12,373 nucleotides of DNA from an uncultured Eubacteriales bacterium (GTDB lineage Bacteria; Bacillota; Clostridia; Christensenellales; CAG-314), in NCBI GenBank assembly GCA_900546875.1, contig URET01000036.1, forward strand, positions 1-12,373. Reading direction: 5' to 3'. Positions 12,350 through 12,373 of this stretch are shown here, in pieces. The notes beneath the pieces were generated by a model. The model worked only from the letters and a program-made list of their open reading frames with translations. It was not told where the DNA came from and ran no database searches. A program made the translations under genes and the position numbers. How positions within the stretch are numbered: the stretch's first letter is position 1; the number at the start of each line of letters is the position of its first letter.

Positions 12350-12373
12350 CACGCTTCTCCCCTGTCACACCCG
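12350..12373 (+). repeat. 24-bp direct repeat, copy 2 (reaches the window edge)
   Basis: Second copy of the repeat at 12249-12272, differing at two positions. It runs to the last base of the window, so its true length is unknown. Confidence 0.55.

Overview
The window looks like a low-to-moderate GC Firmicute, most likely a gut Clostridia member. The basis is the strong AGGAGG-type ribosome binding sites, the clostridial families (a large TnpX-type serine recombinase, DUF3343, an EF2568-like class V aminotransferase, an M14 peptidase) and the codon style. Species cannot be read from it. It is a mobile accessory region (about 1-9806) next to ordinary chromosome (about 9807-12373).

Bases 1-2033 are AT-rich and scrap-like. 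They hold a truncated conjugative-element sigma factor (271-444), a small intact ORF common in such elements (520-720), a structured three-way-junction-like inverted repeat (776-884), an NTF2/SnoaL-like protein (994-1353), and the first 14 codons of what looks like a GNAT acetyltransferase (1457-1501). That fragment runs directly into a 181-aa protein carrying a Shedu-type DUF4263 nuclease domain (1488-2033).

The most striking gene is 2087-4654. It encodes an 855-aa protein that I read as a single-subunit two-barrel RNA polymerase, related to eukaryotic cellular RNA-dependent RNA polymerases (RDR/QDE-1) and phage YonO. It has the metal-binding aspartate triad in the form DYDSD (residues 539-543) and flanking RDR-like blocks in the right order. 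A polymerase of this kind between a defence-like nuclease and mobilization genes is the best candidate here for an under-described system.

From 4823 rightwards the genes read as an integrative mobilizable element. In order these are an intrinsic terminator, a duplicated-domain DUF6291-like protein (4992-5720), three adjacent hairpins suggestive of an oriT (5775-5852), a HUH relaxase that appears to start at ATA (5900-7186), and a promoter with an overlapping palindrome. A ribbon-helix-helix protein (7269-7481), a 389-bp gene-less stretch whose first part is dense in hairpins, a 49-aa ORF (7871-8020) and the large serine recombinase (8024-9664) follow. No coupling protein or type IV secretion genes are visible, so transfer would depend on a helper. 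The right end carries a 43-bp-period tandem repeat (9696-9806), about 20 bp before the chromosomal M14 gene. The left end was not identified.

The chromosomal part holds a minus-strand pair, an aminotransferase V/cysteine desulfurase-like protein followed by an M14 metallopeptidase. Divergent from it is a DUF3343 protein with a conserved cysteine. Aminotransferase V plus DUF3343 is a pairing known from selenium/sulfur handling loci. A hairpin that terminates minus-strand transcription and two copies of a 24-bp repeat close the window.
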